Assembly (NCBI RefSeq): GCF_003992255.1
Contig: NZ_RQVA01000003.1
Coordinates: forward strand, 105,681 to 169,680
DNA length: 64,000 nucleotides
Source: F0422 sp003992255
Lineage (GTDB): Bacteria > Bacillota > Negativicutes > Veillonellales > Veillonellaceae
Direction of reading: 5' to 3'
How positions within the stretch are numbered: the stretch's first letter is position 1; each line of letters starts with the position of its first letter. The notes beneath the pieces were generated by a model that worked only from the letters and a program-made list of their open reading frames with translations, did not search any database and had not been told where the DNA came from. Below are positions 34,463-43,839 of the stretch, one piece after another. Both the position numbers and the translations under genes were made by a program.

Positions 34463-34496
34463 ACCACTCTAGGGGGCTACGCCCCCTTGGTGGCTT
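34463..34496 (+). terminator. GC-rich hairpin between acpP and the second FabK-like gene
   Basis: AGGGGGC (34471-34477) pairs with GCCCCCT (34481-34487), and outside it CCA pairs with TGG. No T tract follows, so partial termination or protection of the acpP mRNA end is more likely than full termination. Confidence 0.6.
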
Positions 34497-34516
34497 TGCA
34501 CATAGGAGGAATTATA

Positions 34517-35473
34517 GTGAAACTCCCTGAACTTAGAATAGGGAAATTGGTAGCCAAAGTACCAGTAATTCAAGGTGGAATGGCAATCCGATTGTCTACA
34601 GCTCGCTTGGCTGCAGCCGTTGCAAATGAAGGTGGTATCGGCCTGATTGCAGCATCTGGCATGCCTTTTGATGAATTACGATACGAAATACAATTAGCAA
34701 GAAAATTATCGCCTACGGGCATTATTGGTATAAATGCAATGGTAGCCGCTACAGAATTTTTAGGCCTTGTAAAAACGGCCATTGAAGAGGGGATTGACCT
34801 CGTAGTAGCTGGCGCTGGATTCTCTAGAGATATGTTTGCTTTAGGTCGCGAATCAGGGACTCCGATTGTACCTATCGTATCTACGCCTAAATTAGCGCGT
34901 ATTTCTGAAGGATTGGGAGCTTCTGCAGTCATTGTAGAAGGCTGTGAAGCAGGTGGCCATTTAGGTACAGATCGGTCTTCTCGTGAATTAGTACCAGAGG
35001 TGGTAGCGGCTGTTAAGAATATTCCAGTCATTGGGGCTGGTGGTGTTCTTGATGGAGCAGATATTGTTGAAATGATTAAATTAGGTGCTAGTGGCGTACA
35101 AATGGGAAGCCGTTTTGCAGCTAGTGTAGAGTGTAACGCTTCGGATGAGTTGAAAAAAATGTACGTCCGTGCAGACGCGCCAGAAGATATCGTTTTAATC
35201 CAAAGTCCAGTAGGACTTCCAGGACAAGCCTTGCGCAATAAGTTTGCAGAAACAGTATTAGACGGCACAGTGCCGCCACCAACAGAATGTCATCGATGCC
35301 TTAAGCATTGTTCACACAAATTCTGTATTATAAAAGCCCTTTCACGTGCCCAACAAGGTGACGTAGAAACAGGTTTGGTATTCTCAGGTAATAATATGCG
35401 TAAAGTAGATTCCATATTACCTGTTAAAGACATTTTTGCGCGCCTCATTTCTGAAGCGGCATCCATTGATTAA
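34517..35473 (+). CDS. FabK/nitronate monooxygenase-family flavoprotein with C-terminal cysteine cluster
   Basis: A 318-residue second member of the FabK-like flavin family in the same operon. It shares VPVIQGGMAIRLSTARLAAAVANEGGIGLI, VEGCEAGGHLG and VPVIGAGG..GASGVQMGSRF-type blocks with fabK. It also has an extra C-terminal motif CHRCLKHCSHKFC (about residues 255-267) in the spacing CX2CX3CX4C, which could bind a metal or Fe-S cluster. The start is a GTG at 34517 with AGGAGG 7 nt upstream. It may be a second enoyl reductase, a nitronate monooxygenase, or a reductase for an unsaturated intermediate (UFA synthesis). Its place between acpP and fabF argues for a role in fatty-acid synthesis. 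Confidence 0.75.
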   Translation: MKLPELRIGKLVAKVPVIQGGMAIRLSTARLAAAVANEGGIGLIAASGMPFDELRYEIQLARKLSPTGIIGINAMVAATEFLGLVKTAIEEGIDLVVAGAGFSRDMFALGRESGTPIVPIVSTPKLARISEGLGASAVIVEGCEAGGHLGTDRSSRELVPEVVAAVKNIPVIGAGGVLDGADIVEMIKLGASGVQMGSRFAASVECNASDELKKMYVRADAPEDIVLIQSPVGLPGQALRNKFAETVLDGTVPPPTECHRCLKHCSHKFCIIKALSRAQQGDVETGLVFSGNNMRKVDSILPVKDIFARLISEAASID

Positions 35474-35494
35474 ACGAGATTATAAAGAGGTGTA

Positions 35495-36742
35495 ATGATG
35501 GAAAGACGTGTTGTTATTACTGGTTTAGGTGCAGTAACACCTGTAGGAATCGGTAAAGATGACTTTTACAATGCTTTATTACGTGGAGAATCTGGTATCG
35601 GGCCTATCACTCGATTCGATGCAAGTGATTATGCAACTCGAATTGCTGGTGAAATCAAAGATTTTGACCCTACACAATTTGGTATCGATAAAAAAGAAGC
35701 TCGCCGTATGGACCGTTCTTCTGCATTTGCTATTGCAGCAGCATTCTTAGCACAAAAAGATGCAGATTTAGATTTAGATAAAGAAGATTTAGATCGTTGC
35801 GGAACAGTGGTTGGTACTGGTATTGGCGGTATTGACTCTATCCACGATGTATATGTTACATTATTTGAAAAAGGCCCAGGTCGTGTTAGTCCATTTGCAG
35901 TACCAATGATGATTGCTAACATGGTATCTGGTCGTGTATCTATTCAATTGGGATTACGTGGACCAGTTGAAACTGTCGTGACTGCATGTACATCTGGTAC
36001 TAATGCAATTGGTGAAGCATTCCGTATGATTGCTCATGGTCAAGCAGATGTGATGTTCGCTGGTGGTACAGAAGCAGCTGTATCTCCTGCAGCAGTAGCT
36101 GGCTTTGCATCTATGAAAGCTATGTCTACTCGTAATGATGAGCCAACAAAAGCATCTCGTCCATTTGCTGCGGATCGTGATGGATTCGTAATGGGTGAAG
36201 GTTCTGGTATCATTGTATTAGAAGAGCTAGAACATGCAAAAGCACGTGGTGCACATATCTATGCAGAAGTAGTTGGTTATGGCACTAATGGTGATGCATA
36301 TCATATTTCTTCTCCAGCACCAGGCGGTACACAAGCTCGTAAATGTATGGAATTAGCATTGAACGATGCAGGTATTGCTCCTGAACAAGTAGATTATATC
36401 AACGCTCATGGTACATCTACATCCATTAACGATGCGAATGAAACATTGGCGATTAAACAATTATTTGGTGATCATGCTAAAAAATTAGTTGTCAACTCTA
36501 CAAAATCTATGACAGGTCACTTATTAGGGGCTGCTGGAGCCATCGAAGCAATTGTTATGGCAATGGCTATTGAAACTGGTAAGGTACATCCAACAATTAA
36601 CTTGGACAATCCAGATCCAGAATTAGACTTAGATTATGTATCTGATGGAGCACGTGATATGAAAGTGGATGTAGCACTTTCTAACTCCTTTGGCTTTGGT
36701 GGTCACAACGGTACTATCGTTGTTCGCCGTTATGAGGCATAA
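35495..36742 (+). CDS. fabF: 3-oxoacyl-ACP synthase II
   Basis: A 415-residue condensing enzyme for chain elongation. The Cys-His-His triad is present: TACTSGTNAIGEAFRMI (Cys ~residue 164), NAHGTSTSINDANE and the later KSMTGHLLGAAGAIEAI. The N-terminus MERRVVITGLGAVTPVG is typical. GAGGTG precedes two adjacent ATGs (35495 and 35498). The gene follows the FabK-like gene by 21 nt and is followed by rnc after 2 nt. Confidence 0.96.
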   Translation: MMERRVVITGLGAVTPVGIGKDDFYNALLRGESGIGPITRFDASDYATRIAGEIKDFDPTQFGIDKKEARRMDRSSAFAIAAAFLAQKDADLDLDKEDLDRCGTVVGTGIGGIDSIHDVYVTLFEKGPGRVSPFAVPMMIANMVSGRVSIQLGLRGPVETVVTACTSGTNAIGEAFRMIAHGQADVMFAGGTEAAVSPAAVAGFASMKAMSTRNDEPTKASRPFAADRDGFVMGEGSGIIVLEELEHAKARGAHIYAEVVGYGTNGDAYHISSPAPGGTQARKCMELALNDAGIAPEQVDYINAHGTSTSINDANETLAIKQLFGDHAKKLVVNSTKSMTGHLLGAAGAIEAIVMAMAIETGKVHPTINLDNPDPELDLDYVSDGARDMKVDVALSNSFGFGGHNGTIVVRRYEA

Positions 36743-36744
36743 TT

Positions 36745-37476
36745 GTGAAAGCTTCTATGCATAACAAAGTATCTCGCCAGGCTCGTGAAGAATTACTTCA
36801 CGAGCTTGTTGCGAATTTACATTTACCATTACAAAATATGGATGTGTTGAATCGAGCATTGACACATTCTTCGTATGCCAATGAGCATAAGCTATCTCAT
36901 GAGCATCATAATGAACGATTAGAGTTTTTAGGGGATGCTGTATTGGATCTTATCATTGGAGAGTATTTATTTGTTACATATCCAGAAATGACTGAGGGTG
37001 AACTGACCCGTTTAAAAGCTTGCACCGTATGTGAAGGATCACTAGCAGATTGCAGTCGTACCTTGCAACTAGGCTCCTATTTACGCTTAGGTAAAGGAGA
37101 ATTTCACTGTGGAGGTGCGAATCGTGACTCTATCTTAGCGGATACCTTTGAGGCAGTCTTGGGGGCCATCTATTTAGAGTGTGGATATAAAGTGGGAAAA
37201 CAGTTCGTGTTGAGTCATTTGCATGGATATATTCAAATGGCGCTTTCAGGAAAAGTAGGTAAAGATTTTAAAACGATGCTTCAAGAGCTGGTGCAACAAA
37301 AGGGTGAATCTGTCATCCAGTATCGAGTGATTGAGGAAACGGGACCAGACCACGATAAATTCTTTACTATGGAAGTTGTTATTGATGGAGTTCCATCCGG
37401 CATAGGTTCTGGACGCAATAAGAAAACAGCGGCTCAAGCAGCAGCGCGTGAAGCCTATGAAAAGCGTATACAATAA
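36745..37476 (+). CDS. rnc: ribonuclease III
   Basis: A 243-residue double-strand-specific endonuclease that processes rRNA precursors and trims structured mRNAs. The signature NERLEFLGDAVLDLIIGEYL carries catalytic acidic residues, DTFEAVLGAIYLECG gives the second metal site, and the C-terminal ~75 residues are a double-stranded RNA-binding domain (FKTMLQELVQQKGES, GSGRNKKTAAQAAAREAYE). The start is a GTG 2 nt after fabF, as in many Firmicutes where rnc closes the fab operon. A terminator follows. Confidence 0.96.
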   Translation: MKASMHNKVSRQAREELLHELVANLHLPLQNMDVLNRALTHSSYANEHKLSHEHHNERLEFLGDAVLDLIIGEYLFVTYPEMTEGELTRLKACTVCEGSLADCSRTLQLGSYLRLGKGEFHCGGANRDSILADTFEAVLGAIYLECGYKVGKQFVLSHLHGYIQMALSGKVGKDFKTMLQELVQQKGESVIQYRVIEETGPDHDKFFTMEVVIDGVPSGIGSGRNKKTAAQAAAREAYEKRIQ

Positions 37477-37485
37477 TAAGGATTG

Positions 37486-37509
37486 AGGGGTGGGAAACCA
37501 CTCCTTTTT
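37486..37509 (+). terminator. intrinsic terminator after rnc
   Basis: AGGGGTGG pairs with CCACTCCT over a GAAA loop, followed by T5. Confidence 0.88.
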
Positions 37510-37591
37510 CTATTCTACTGGTAGGATAGAATGTATTCTCATGGTACAATAGATAGGTATATATATACTACACTTGGTAGAGGAGGCATGT

Positions 37592-38659
37592 ATGAGGAAA
37601 GTAAATAAAGAGAAAACTAGATTACTTCCATTTTTTATCCCTCATATTGGATGCCCCTATATTTGTGTATTTTGTAATCAACCACGTATATCTGGACATC
37701 AAGAGATGGTAACGCCAACAATCATAGAGAGAGCAATAGAGAAAGCCATAGCGGAACAAGGTCAAATGGGGCAGTGGGAAGTAGCTTATTTTGGGGGGAG
37801 TTTTACAGCTATACCCAGAAAACTACAAGATACATTATTAGCTCCAGCCACGGATGCATACCGTAAAGGGTGGATTCGAGGCATTCGTATTTCGACGAGA
37901 CCAGATGCTATTTGTATAGAACGGCTTCAAGAACTCTATGCAGCAGGTGTAAGAACTATAGAATTAGGGGTGCAAACCCTTAATGGTTCAATGTTAATCG
38001 ATGCTAAACGAGGTCATACAGTAGAAGATGTGGAGTTGGCCTGTGCTCATATACGGCAACAAGGAATTACATTAGGAATACAACTCTTGCCAGGATTGCC
38101 CGGTGAAACATGGCAGACTTTAGTAGAAACTGCAGTACGGGCTGGTCGTTTGCAAGCAGATATATGTCGTATTTACCCTGTTCTTGTCATTGAAGATACA
38201 GAATTAGCAGATCGGGTGCGACAGGGGAGTTATACACCGCTAACAATAGAAGAAGCTGTAGCATATAGTGCTTTCTTGAAAACATATCTAGAGAAGCAGG
38301 GCACAAAAGTAATCCGTGTGGGATTACAAAGTACAGAAGATTTTGATGCAGGACGAGGGATTGTAGGTGGTCCTTATGCGCCTGCCTTTGGTGAGCTAGT
38401 TGTTAACTATCAAGTCCGACAGCATTTACAACAGACTATAGAAGAACACCGAGAAGTATTTGAAGACCCTGTCTCTATAAAGGTGGAATATGCGAGAGCA
38501 CTTACATCCAAAGTGCGGGGATTAAAAAATAGTAACATTTTGTATTTTATCGAACAGTATGGTTATACTCGTTGGGAATGGAAGCAATATAAGGAAGGTT
38601 GTACCACAGAGGCAATACATATGACCATCGATGGTATCACGTATAGTATTACTCTATAA
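37592..38659 (+). CDS. radical SAM protein (Elp3-like family)
   Basis: A 355-residue radical SAM enzyme with the cluster motif CX3CX2C in PHIGCPYICVFCNQ (~residues 21-28), followed by YFGGSFTAIP and STRPDAI, VRTIELGVQTLNG and QLLPGLPGETW. These are the features of the Elp3-like radical SAM domain. The acetyltransferase domain of true Elp3 is absent. Genes of this type often lie next to smc/rnc in Firmicutes, but their substrate is not established. I chose the ATG at 37592, with GGAGG upstream, over 37574. Confidence 0.75.
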   Translation: MRKVNKEKTRLLPFFIPHIGCPYICVFCNQPRISGHQEMVTPTIIERAIEKAIAEQGQMGQWEVAYFGGSFTAIPRKLQDTLLAPATDAYRKGWIRGIRISTRPDAICIERLQELYAAGVRTIELGVQTLNGSMLIDAKRGHTVEDVELACAHIRQQGITLGIQLLPGLPGETWQTLVETAVRAGRLQADICRIYPVLVIEDTELADRVRQGSYTPLTIEEAVAYSAFLKTYLEKQGTKVIRVGLQSTEDFDAGRGIVGGPYAPAFGELVVNYQVRQHLQQTIEEHREVFEDPVSIKVEYARALTSKVRGLKNSNILYFIEQYGYTRWEWKQYKEGCTTEAIHMTIDGITYSITL

Positions 38660-38752
38660 ATTACGACATAGAAGTAGAATATTTTACAAATATATAGATA
38701 TAATCTTTATACGTCAGTATAGTGGTACAATGTTGATAGAAAGGAAGCAGTC

Positions 38753-41700
38753 ATGCAATTAATACGATTAGAGATGAAGGGATTTAAATCCTTTGCGGAT
38801 AAAACTGTAGTGTCATTTTCTCCGGGCATGACTGGGATTGTGGGACCTAATGGCAGTGGTAAAAGTAATATCACTGATGCCATTCGGTGGGTATTAGGCG
38901 AATCGAATGTACGTCATTTGCGTGGCCAAAAAGCAGAAGATATTATCTTTTCAGGTACGGAAGCTAGACGACCGCATAATACAGCAGAGGTAAACTTAAT
39001 TTTTGATAATAGCGATGGCACATTAGGTCAAGAGTTAGCAGAAATTGTTATTACCCGTCGTATGTATCGAAATGGGGAAAGTGAATTTCAAATTAATAAA
39101 AGAAATTGTCGTTTAAAAGATATCCATTTATTATTGGCAGATACAGGCTTAGGAAAAGATTCTATGGCTATTATAGGTCAGAATCGCATTGATGCTATTT
39201 TAAACAGTAAGCCAGAAGAACGGCGTCTCATATTTGAAGATGTGGCAGGTATATCTCGCTTTAAAATGAATAAAGAAGATGCTATCCGCCGTATCCATAG
39301 TACAGAACGTAATATGGAACGTTTGAATGATGTGATGAGTACCCTGGGAGATCAATTAGTAGATTTAGAAGTAAAAGCCAATACAACACGGGAATATAAT
39401 CAACTATCGCAAGAGAAACGTAAGTATGATGGAGCTATTGCTTTTCATGAGTATAAAACGGCAGATCGGTTATTTACTAGGCAAGAGAATGAAAACCTAT
39501 CCTATCTACGTGAGCAAGAAGAGTTAGAGGCTAGTTTAGAATCTATCCAAAGTAGTTATTCTGTAACACAGGAGGAATTGCAAAAATTCCGTGACACCCA
39601 ACAAGGTATGGACGAGGAATATGCTACCTTACAAGGTAAGTTAGGAGAACTAACGGGTCAAATTGAGGTCGCACGACTCAAAGAGGCAAATATGACTGCT
39701 GAATTGCAGGAGGGAGAAGCTCAACTGAGCGCTTGGAAAGAAGAAGTTGCAGAGAAAGAGGAACATCGTGAACGGGATCTAGTATCTGTGAAAGAACAGG
39801 AAGGTGAACTAGAAGCGATTGGTCTAGATCTAACTAGTGCCGAATCTAACCTACAAACTATACGAGAGTCTCTGGGCGAAGTAAAAGCCAATTTAGATAC
39901 TATGCGTTCTGCAGAGCAGCATGCTCATGAACGACACATTGCTATTGTTCGTGAAGTAGAGGAAGCTCGTCATCAGCTGACAAGAGCACAAGATAGAGAG
40001 CAACAAAAACAAGCAGATACACAGCGTTTACAGGAGACCTTACAAGATATAGCACAGGGGCTAGAAGTAGCACAAAGTGCTATGAAAGACCAAGAAACGA
40101 TTGTACAGAAAGCACAAGAGCAATTAGAAAACACTCGACAATCTTTACTGGACTTGGAAACTAGTCGCCGCCAGACAAATCAAAAGTTAGTGGAAACGCA
40201 ACGAGTATTGCAATCTAAAGAAGGTCGCTTGGAACTACTTCATAGTTGGGAAGAACTACACGAAGGCTATTTAGAGGGAACAAAACATGTTCTACAGGCA
40301 AAAGAGCAATGGTCTTTTCACATTCGTGGAGCTATAGGCGATGTATTCACAGTGGAAGAAAAGTTTTTAGTGGCTATTGAAACAGCCTTAGGGGGGGCCA
40401 TTCATCAAGTCATTACGGATACAGCGAAGATTGCCTCTGAAGCAGTACAATATTTAAAACGTACTCAAGGCGGTCGTGTTACGTTTTTGCCTATGGATAT
40501 GGTGAAAGGAAAGCGCCTCGATCATAAGGCGTTACAATCTCCACATGTATTAGGGTTAGGTGTTGACTGTATTCACTTTGATTCACAATATACGGGTGTA
40601 TTTAACCAACTATTAGGTCGTACTTTAATTGTAGATACCTTGGAGCACGGATTAGCATTACAAAAAGAATACTATCAACAATTGCGTATTGTAACTCTAA
40701 CAGGAGAGCAATTACAGCCAGGTGGTGCTTTAACGGGTGGTGCGACTAAACGTAAAAAAGCTTCTATTTTATCTCGTAAAGAAGAGCAAGAGACGCTAGA
40801 AAAAGATATTCATATATTGCGACAAACACTTCAAGAATTAAGTTCACAGTTGGAAACGTTTGAACAAGAGAGCGAAGCACTGGCTACGATAGGTAAAGAG
40901 TTGCGAGAAACCTATGAACAGGAAGCTCTACAATTGCGCAGTTTACAACAGGAGCAACAGCGTACAGAAGGTGAACAACTTAGCTTGAATGGAATGGTAC
41001 AGACCTATAACAAGGAACTACAGGAAGCTAAAGAAACACAGGCTACATTAACGGAGAATATCAAAGTATTGTCTGAGGAGCTTTCACAGTTGGAGAATCG
41101 TGAAGGATATCAAGAGCAAGTCAATGCTTTAGTTGCACAAGAGAAAAGCTTGGAGGAACAAGATCGCTCCCAAAGTGAAGTAGTACAAGGGTTACGATTG
41201 CGATGGGAGCAAGCTAGACTGGTCTTAGAACAAAGTAGAAAAGAACTATCTCTATTAGAGCAACATATACAGGAGAAGTTACAAGCTATTGTTGGCTTGG
41301 AACGACGCCTTACACAATTAAAAGAAGACGTAGTACGATTAGGGGGTGACCCTGCATTAGAATTAGAATCAGAGAAACAAGCTTTAGAAAAACGCGTAGC
41401 CACTATTACAGAATCTCGCAAAGGTGGACAAGAAAAAGTACGTGCATGGGAATTACAATTATCTAAATTACAGGATGAACGAAATCAAAAAGAGCAGCGT
41501 CAACGAATTGTACAAAAGAAATTAGTAGACTTACAAGAAGGCTTAACAAAATATCAATTACAAGGCGAACAAGCATTGGAACAATTGGGAGCTTTAGGGT
41601 ATACTAAACAAGAGGCGCAGACATTGGAAGTTTCTGGATCTGTTAATGAATGGAAACAACAACAGATAACCTTATTGCAACGTATAGACAGCTTAGGAGC

Positions 41701-42316
41701 TGTCAATCCAAACGCTATTATCGAATATGAAGAAGCAGTAGAAAAGTTAACGTTCTACCATGCGCAAAAAGATGATTTAGTGACTGCGAAAGAACAATTA
41801 GAAGGGGTTATTGCTGAAATTGATGGGGCTATGTCTGAACAATTGCAAGGTGTACTTGCAGACATTCGAGAGAAATTCCAACATGTGTTCTCTCAATTAT
41901 TTGGTGGTGGTACTGCACAAATTGTAGTATCCAATCCAGAATCAATTTTAGAAAGTGGCATTGACTTTTATATTCAGCCACCAGGAAAGAAGCGACAACA
42001 ATTGAGCTTATTGTCAGGTGGAGAACGAGCGTTGACGGTAATTGCTTTGCTTTTTGCATTGTTAGATTATCGACCGGCTCCATTCTGCGTGCTAGACGAA
42101 GTAGATGCCGCATTAGATGATGCGAATGTGGAACGATTTAGTCAGTACTTGCAAAATTTAGGAGATGCTACGCAATTCATCGTAGTAACCCATCGAAAAC
42201 GAACGATGGAATCGGCCCATGTGTTACAAGGGATAACTATGGTAGAACGTGGCGTATCTCGTTTATTAACAGTAGCATTTGATGATGTAAAGGAGAATAG
42301 CGATTATGGCATTTAG
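38753..42316 (+). CDS. smc: chromosome segregation ATPase SMC
   Basis: A 1187-residue SMC protein that with ScpAB condenses and aligns sister chromosomes. Walker A GPNGSGKSN is at residues 31-39 and the Q-loop in LADTGLGKDSMAIIGQ. Two long coiled coils flank a hinge at about residues 515-640 (GAIGDVFTVEEKFLVAIETALGGAIH to GGALTGGATKRKK). The signature motif LSLLSGGERALTVIALLFAL and Walker B FCVLDEVDAALDD are at the C-terminus. Length is typical. The 3' end overlaps ftsY by 11 nt. Confidence 0.96.
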   Translation: MQLIRLEMKGFKSFADKTVVSFSPGMTGIVGPNGSGKSNITDAIRWVLGESNVRHLRGQKAEDIIFSGTEARRPHNTAEVNLIFDNSDGTLGQELAEIVITRRMYRNGESEFQINKRNCRLKDIHLLLADTGLGKDSMAIIGQNRIDAILNSKPEERRLIFEDVAGISRFKMNKEDAIRRIHSTERNMERLNDVMSTLGDQLVDLEVKANTTREYNQLSQEKRKYDGAIAFHEYKTADRLFTRQENENLSYLREQEELEASLESIQSSYSVTQEELQKFRDTQQGMDEEYATLQGKLGELTGQIEVARLKEANMTAELQEGEAQLSAWKEEVAEKEEHRERDLVSVKEQEGELEAIGLDLTSAESNLQTIRESLGEVKANLDTMRSAEQHAHERHIAIVREVEEARHQLTRAQDREQQKQADTQRLQETLQDIAQGLEVAQSAMKDQETIVQKAQEQLENTRQSLLDLETSRRQTNQKLVETQRVLQSKEGRLELLHSWEELHEGYLEGTKHVLQAKEQWSFHIRGAIGDVFTVEEKFLVAIETALGGAIHQVITDTAKIASEAVQYLKRTQGGRVTFLPMDMVKGKRLDHKALQSPHVLGLGVDCIHFDSQYTGVFNQLLGRTLIVDTLEHGLALQKEYYQQLRIVTLTGEQLQPGGALTGGATKRKKASILSRKEEQETLEKDIHILRQTLQELSSQLETFEQESEALATIGKELRETYEQEALQLRSLQQEQQRTEGEQLSLNGMVQTYNKELQEAKETQATLTENIKVLSEELSQLENREGYQEQVNALVAQEKSLEEQDRSQSEVVQGLRLRWEQARLVLEQSRKELSLLEQHIQEKLQAIVGLERRLTQLKEDVVRLGGDPALELESEKQALEKRVATITESRKGGQEKVRAWELQLSKLQDERNQKEQRQRIVQKKLVDLQEGLTKYQLQGEQALEQLGALGYTKQEAQTLEVSGSVNEWKQQQITLLQRIDSLGAVNPNAIIEYEEAVEKLTFYHAQKDDLVTAKEQLEGVIAEIDGAMSEQLQGVLADIREKFQHVFSQLFGGGTAQIVVSNPESILESGIDFYIQPPGKKRQQLSLLSGGERALTVIALLFALLDYRPAPFCVLDEVDAALDDANVERFSQYLQNLGDATQFIVVTHRKRTMESAHVLQGITMVERGVSRLLTVAFDDVKENSDYGI

Positions 42317-43226
42317 TTTTTTTGACCGTGTGAAAGCGGGCTTAGAAAAGACAAAAAATAACTTTGTAAAAAAAGTGGAAACTATCGTCATTGGATATGC
42401 TGAAATTGATGATGACTTTTTAGATGATTTAGAAGCTACTATGTTGACTGGTGACTTGGGCCCTAAAACGACAACATACTTGATGAAAGAAATTCGTCGT
42501 GGTGTCACAGAAGGGATTATTAACAATACTAAGGAAGTTATGCCTTTCATGGAAGAGCGTATTACGGAAATGCTAGGTGCGCAAGAAGAAGCTTTGGAAC
42601 TACATAAACCAGAAGTGATTTTGGTTGTAGGCGTGAATGGTGTTGGTAAAACGACGACAATCGCAAAACTAGCTCATTACTATGCTGAGCAAGGTAAAAA
42701 AGTAATTATTGCAGCAGGTGATACATTCCGTGCAGCAGCCTCTGAACAATTATCTATTTGGGCAGATCGTGTAGGTGTATCCATTGTAAAGCATAAAGAA
42801 GGGGCAGACCCAGCAGCAGTTGTGTTCGATGCGTGTGCGTCGGCTATTGCGAAAGAAGCTGATCTAGTGATTGTAGACACAGCTGGTCGCTTGCATACGA
42901 AAATTAACCTGATGGAAGAATTGAAAAAAATTGGTCGGGTAGCGGACAAACAAATTCCTGGTGCCCCACATCAAACTTTATTAGTCTTAGATGGCACAAC
43001 AGGACAAAATGCTGTTAACCAAGCGAAGCTATTTGGTGAAGCAGTCCCTGTAACGGGTATTGTGGTGACAAAATTAGATGGCACAGCCAAAGGTGGTGTC
43101 GTTATCTCTATCAAAGAAGAGTTAGGTGTTCCAGTGCGTTGGATCGGTGTCGGTGAAAAAATGGATGATTTACGTCCTTTCAATGCGAAAGAATTTGCTA
43201 ATGCCCTATTCGATAAGGGAGAATAA
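42306..43226 (+). CDS. ftsY: signal recognition particle receptor FtsY
   Basis: A 306-residue SRP GTPase that brings ribosome-SRP complexes to the membrane translocase. It consists of the N and G domains only, without the long acidic A domain of E. coli. GTPase motifs: GVNGVGKTTTIAKLA (G1), DTFRAAASEQL (insertion box), DTAGRLHTKINLMEEL (G3) and TKLDGTAKGGV (G4). The short basic amphipathic N-terminus can contact lipids. Order smc-ftsY is conserved in Firmicutes. Confidence 0.96.
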   Translation: MAFSFFDRVKAGLEKTKNNFVKKVETIVIGYAEIDDDFLDDLEATMLTGDLGPKTTTYLMKEIRRGVTEGIINNTKEVMPFMEERITEMLGAQEEALELHKPEVILVVGVNGVGKTTTIAKLAHYYAEQGKKVIIAAGDTFRAAASEQLSIWADRVGVSIVKHKEGADPAAVVFDACASAIAKEADLVIVDTAGRLHTKINLMEELKKIGRVADKQIPGAPHQTLLVLDGTTGQNAVNQAKLFGEAVPVTGIVVTKLDGTAKGGVVISIKEELGVPVRWIGVGEKMDDLRPFNAKEFANALFDKGE

Positions 43227-43631
43227 ATGACCATGACAAGAAAGAAGTTATATGAGTATGTGGTTGATCAAAATGATATGAATGGCTATGGTGTCGATGC
43301 AGATGGCATTGAATGTGCTGTAGATATTATGGAATTTGTAGGTGGTGATTTATACCGACCGCTTACAAGATTGCTATTGAGCAATTGGAAGGAAATTGCG
43401 CAACGTATTGAACAGTATACACAAGAACAATGGGACTATGTACATTCCATTGCGGCTAATATCCAACATACATTAGAATCTGAGCATAGTGATGAAAGGC
43501 ATCATTTATCAGACCAAGGTATCGCGATCTTTTTGGAAATGTTAGAAGGCGAAGATACTACTACACAAACATTGCAAGGAGATACGCCTATCACAGAAGA
43601 AGAATTGCGGCGTATCCGTGGTAAAGGGTAA
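43227..43631 (+). CDS. small soluble protein of unknown function
   Basis: A 134-residue acidic protein with no signal peptide or membrane segment. Its start abuts the ftsY stop (GGGAG within ftsY), so it belongs to the smc-ftsY operon. Blocks such as YEYVVDQNDMNGYGVDADGIECAVDIM and LSDQGIAIFLEMLEGED are visible, but I do not recognise the family. An intrinsic terminator follows at 43648-43683. A role linked to SRP or chromosome maintenance cannot be claimed from position alone. Confidence 0.6.
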   Translation: MTMTRKKLYEYVVDQNDMNGYGVDADGIECAVDIMEFVGGDLYRPLTRLLLSNWKEIAQRIEQYTQEQWDYVHSIAANIQHTLESEHSDERHHLSDQGIAIFLEMLEGEDTTTQTLQGDTPITEEELRRIRGKG

Positions 43632-43647
43632 ACTATATAAGCAATAG

Positions 43648-43683
43648 AGAAAAGTTGGACCTTCGGTTCAGCTTTTCTTTTTG
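43648..43683 (+). terminator. intrinsic terminator after the smc-ftsY operon
   Basis: A near-continuous 14-bp stem (AGAAAAG..GACC with GGTTC..CTTTTCT) over a 3-nt loop, followed by TTTTT. Confidence 0.88.
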
Positions 43684-43839
43684 TATATAGTATAGTCTCA
43701 CAGAGTGATTGTTGTATCTGATTTGTATCGAACATATAGTACAATACTCAGTCTATTCATGATATAATATAGAAGTTACTAGATATAGAATTAACAGTGA
43801 ATATTTACGTTTATAGAGATAGACATGTAAGGAGGGACT

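Noticed and set aside
43729..43742. CGAACATATAGTAC as a LexA (SOS) box before uvrB
   Set aside because: The left half CGAAC fits the Firmicutes consensus but the right half does not; the SOS motif of this lineage is not known to me.
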